A stretch of 64,000 nt of DNA from a bacterium 336/3 (lineage in GTDB: Bacteria; Bacteroidota; Bacteroidia; Cytophagales; Thermonemataceae). Of this stretch, positions 63,308-64,000 are shown one piece after another. The stretch spans positions 1,192,586 to 1,256,585 of the forward strand of contig LJIE01000001.1 in the NCBI GenBank assembly GCA_001281695.1. Direction: 5' to 3'. Both the position numbers and the translations under genes were made by a program. Numbering within the stretch: the stretch's first letter is position 1; every line of letters starts with the position of its first letter. The notes under the pieces are model-generated. The model did no database searches. It was not told the DNA's origin and worked only from the letters and a program-made list of their open reading frames with translations.

Positions 63308-64000
63308 ATGAAAGTAATAGTTATAGGAGCTGGTAGAATGGGCATACGCCATGCACAAGGCTTATTACAAGTACCAGCAATTGCAGAACTTGTACTGGTG
63401 GACATAAAAGAAGAAGCATTAGCAAATGCTAAAAATACATTAAACTCACAAACTACTAAAATATTATCTTTTATTACTTTAGAGAATTTTATAGGTACGC
63501 CTATTCAAGCTGATATTGTGATAGATGCTTCTACAGCTCAAAATAGAATAGAAAGGCTTGAACATATTCTCAAAACTAATTGTAAATATATCCTTATAGA
63601 AAAACCTTTGGGGCAAAGTTTAGAAGAGGTAGAAGAAGTTATCCATTTTTCTAAAAATCAAAAGACTCCAATTTTCGTAAACTTAAATATGCGAATGTAT
63701 GAGATGTTTAGGAAAATACAACAAGATTTACAGCAAATGCCTCAATTAAAAGGGTTTGCGAATATTTCTGTTAATACAGGTACATTAGGTATTGGAGCTA
63801 ATGGCATTCATTATTTAGATTTATGCATGTTTTTGCTTGATGCAAATAAAACAGAATTGATAGCAGGTGAAATAGAAGAAACAGTTATTCCAAGTGGTAG
63901 GGGGGCTGATTTTGGTGATTTTGGAGGATGGGCAACTATTAAGTTTTTTAGAGATGACATTTATAAAGGTCGTTTACAAATTTCTATGAGTTCGGAAAGT
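63308..64000 (+). CDS. Gfo/Idh/MocA-family oxidoreductase (3' end cut by window)
   Basis: The frame is open for 231 codons from ATG 63308 to the right edge with no stop. The N-terminus KVIVIGAGRMGIRHAQGLLQ binds NAD(P), ILIEKPLGQSLEEVEEVI is the family signature, and GIGANGIHYLDLCMFLLD belongs to the substrate domain. It starts 7 nt after the preceding stop and continues the nonulosonate operon beyond the window. It is a second, divergent paralogue of the enzyme at 52287. Confidence 0.85.
   Translation, partial: MKVIVIGAGRMGIRHAQGLLQVPAIAELVLVDIKEEALANAKNTLNSQTTKILSFITLENFIGTPIQADIVIDASTAQNRIERLEHILKTNCKYILIEKPLGQSLEEVEEVIHFSKNQKTPIFVNLNMRMYEMFRKIQQDLQQMPQLKGFANISVNTGTLGIGANGIHYLDLCMFLLDANKTELIAGEIEETVIPSGRGADFGDFGGWATIKFFRDDIYKGRLQISMSSES

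Overview
The window is AT-rich, gene-dense bacterial chromosome from a member of the Bacteroidota, probably a Cytophagales-like lineage. The evidence is two secreted metalloproteases with type IX secretion C-terminal sorting domains, a TonB-dependent receptor, family-level markers (DUF1573-YajC pair, DUF3822, DUF6150, DUF937), TPR-SpoIIE and TPR-CHAT signalling proteins, and promoters of the form TTG-N19/20-TAnnTTTG. The genus cannot be fixed from the sequence alone.

Layout. 1-7600: the 3' part of a TonB-dependent receptor, a TPR/SpoIIE phosphatase, a small lipoprotein, a MoxR ATPase and an S10-family peptidase. 7609-8540: a small two-gene membrane module of unknown function. 8620-11827: ilvE, a metallophosphatase, a 65-residue protein and ribF. 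11924-16633: an ECF sigma factor with a membrane partner, a YESQA-repeat exported protein, and priA. 16653-18502: a two-gene operon of a ParA-type ATPase and a SIR2-fold protein, the best candidate for an undescribed (probably defence) system; a 17-nt palindrome lies upstream and a larger inverted repeat further out. 18954-20963: small membrane and secreted proteins, a YitT-family protein and an initiator tRNA-Met. 21105-28093: ftsY, a 1395-residue exported TPR-CHAT protein, DUF3822 and a NUDIX protein. 28229-32456: tandem M43 metalloproteases with almost identical C-terminal sorting domains. 32536-46728: mostly housekeeping (ruvX, yajC, Nfu-type Fe-S protein, pyruvate dehydrogenase E2, LolD-like ATPase), together with a polysaccharide export lipoprotein, a UDP-xylose synthase-like enzyme, a response regulator facing a TPR protein that has a histidine-phosphotransfer-like helix but no ATPase domain, and a 59-residue membrane protein (37477-37656).

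46807-64000 is one long, tightly packed plus-strand operon for a nonulosonic (sialic-like) acid. It has homologues of LegB, LegC, LegH/NeuD, LegG/NeuC, LegI/NeuB, PtmE, LegF/PtmB and PtmA, followed by HisF, HisH and a PseA/WbpG amidotransferase. Known pathways use that last trio to turn an acetamido group into an acetamidino group. The predicted product is therefore an acetamidino-bearing legionaminic acid-like sugar. A PseB-like dehydratase, an acyltransferase, a SGNH hydrolase, a Wzt-like ABC ATPase, a GT-B-like protein and two Gfo/Idh/MocA oxidoreductases complete the operon, which runs off the right edge. No insertion sequences, CRISPR arrays or rRNA genes were seen.
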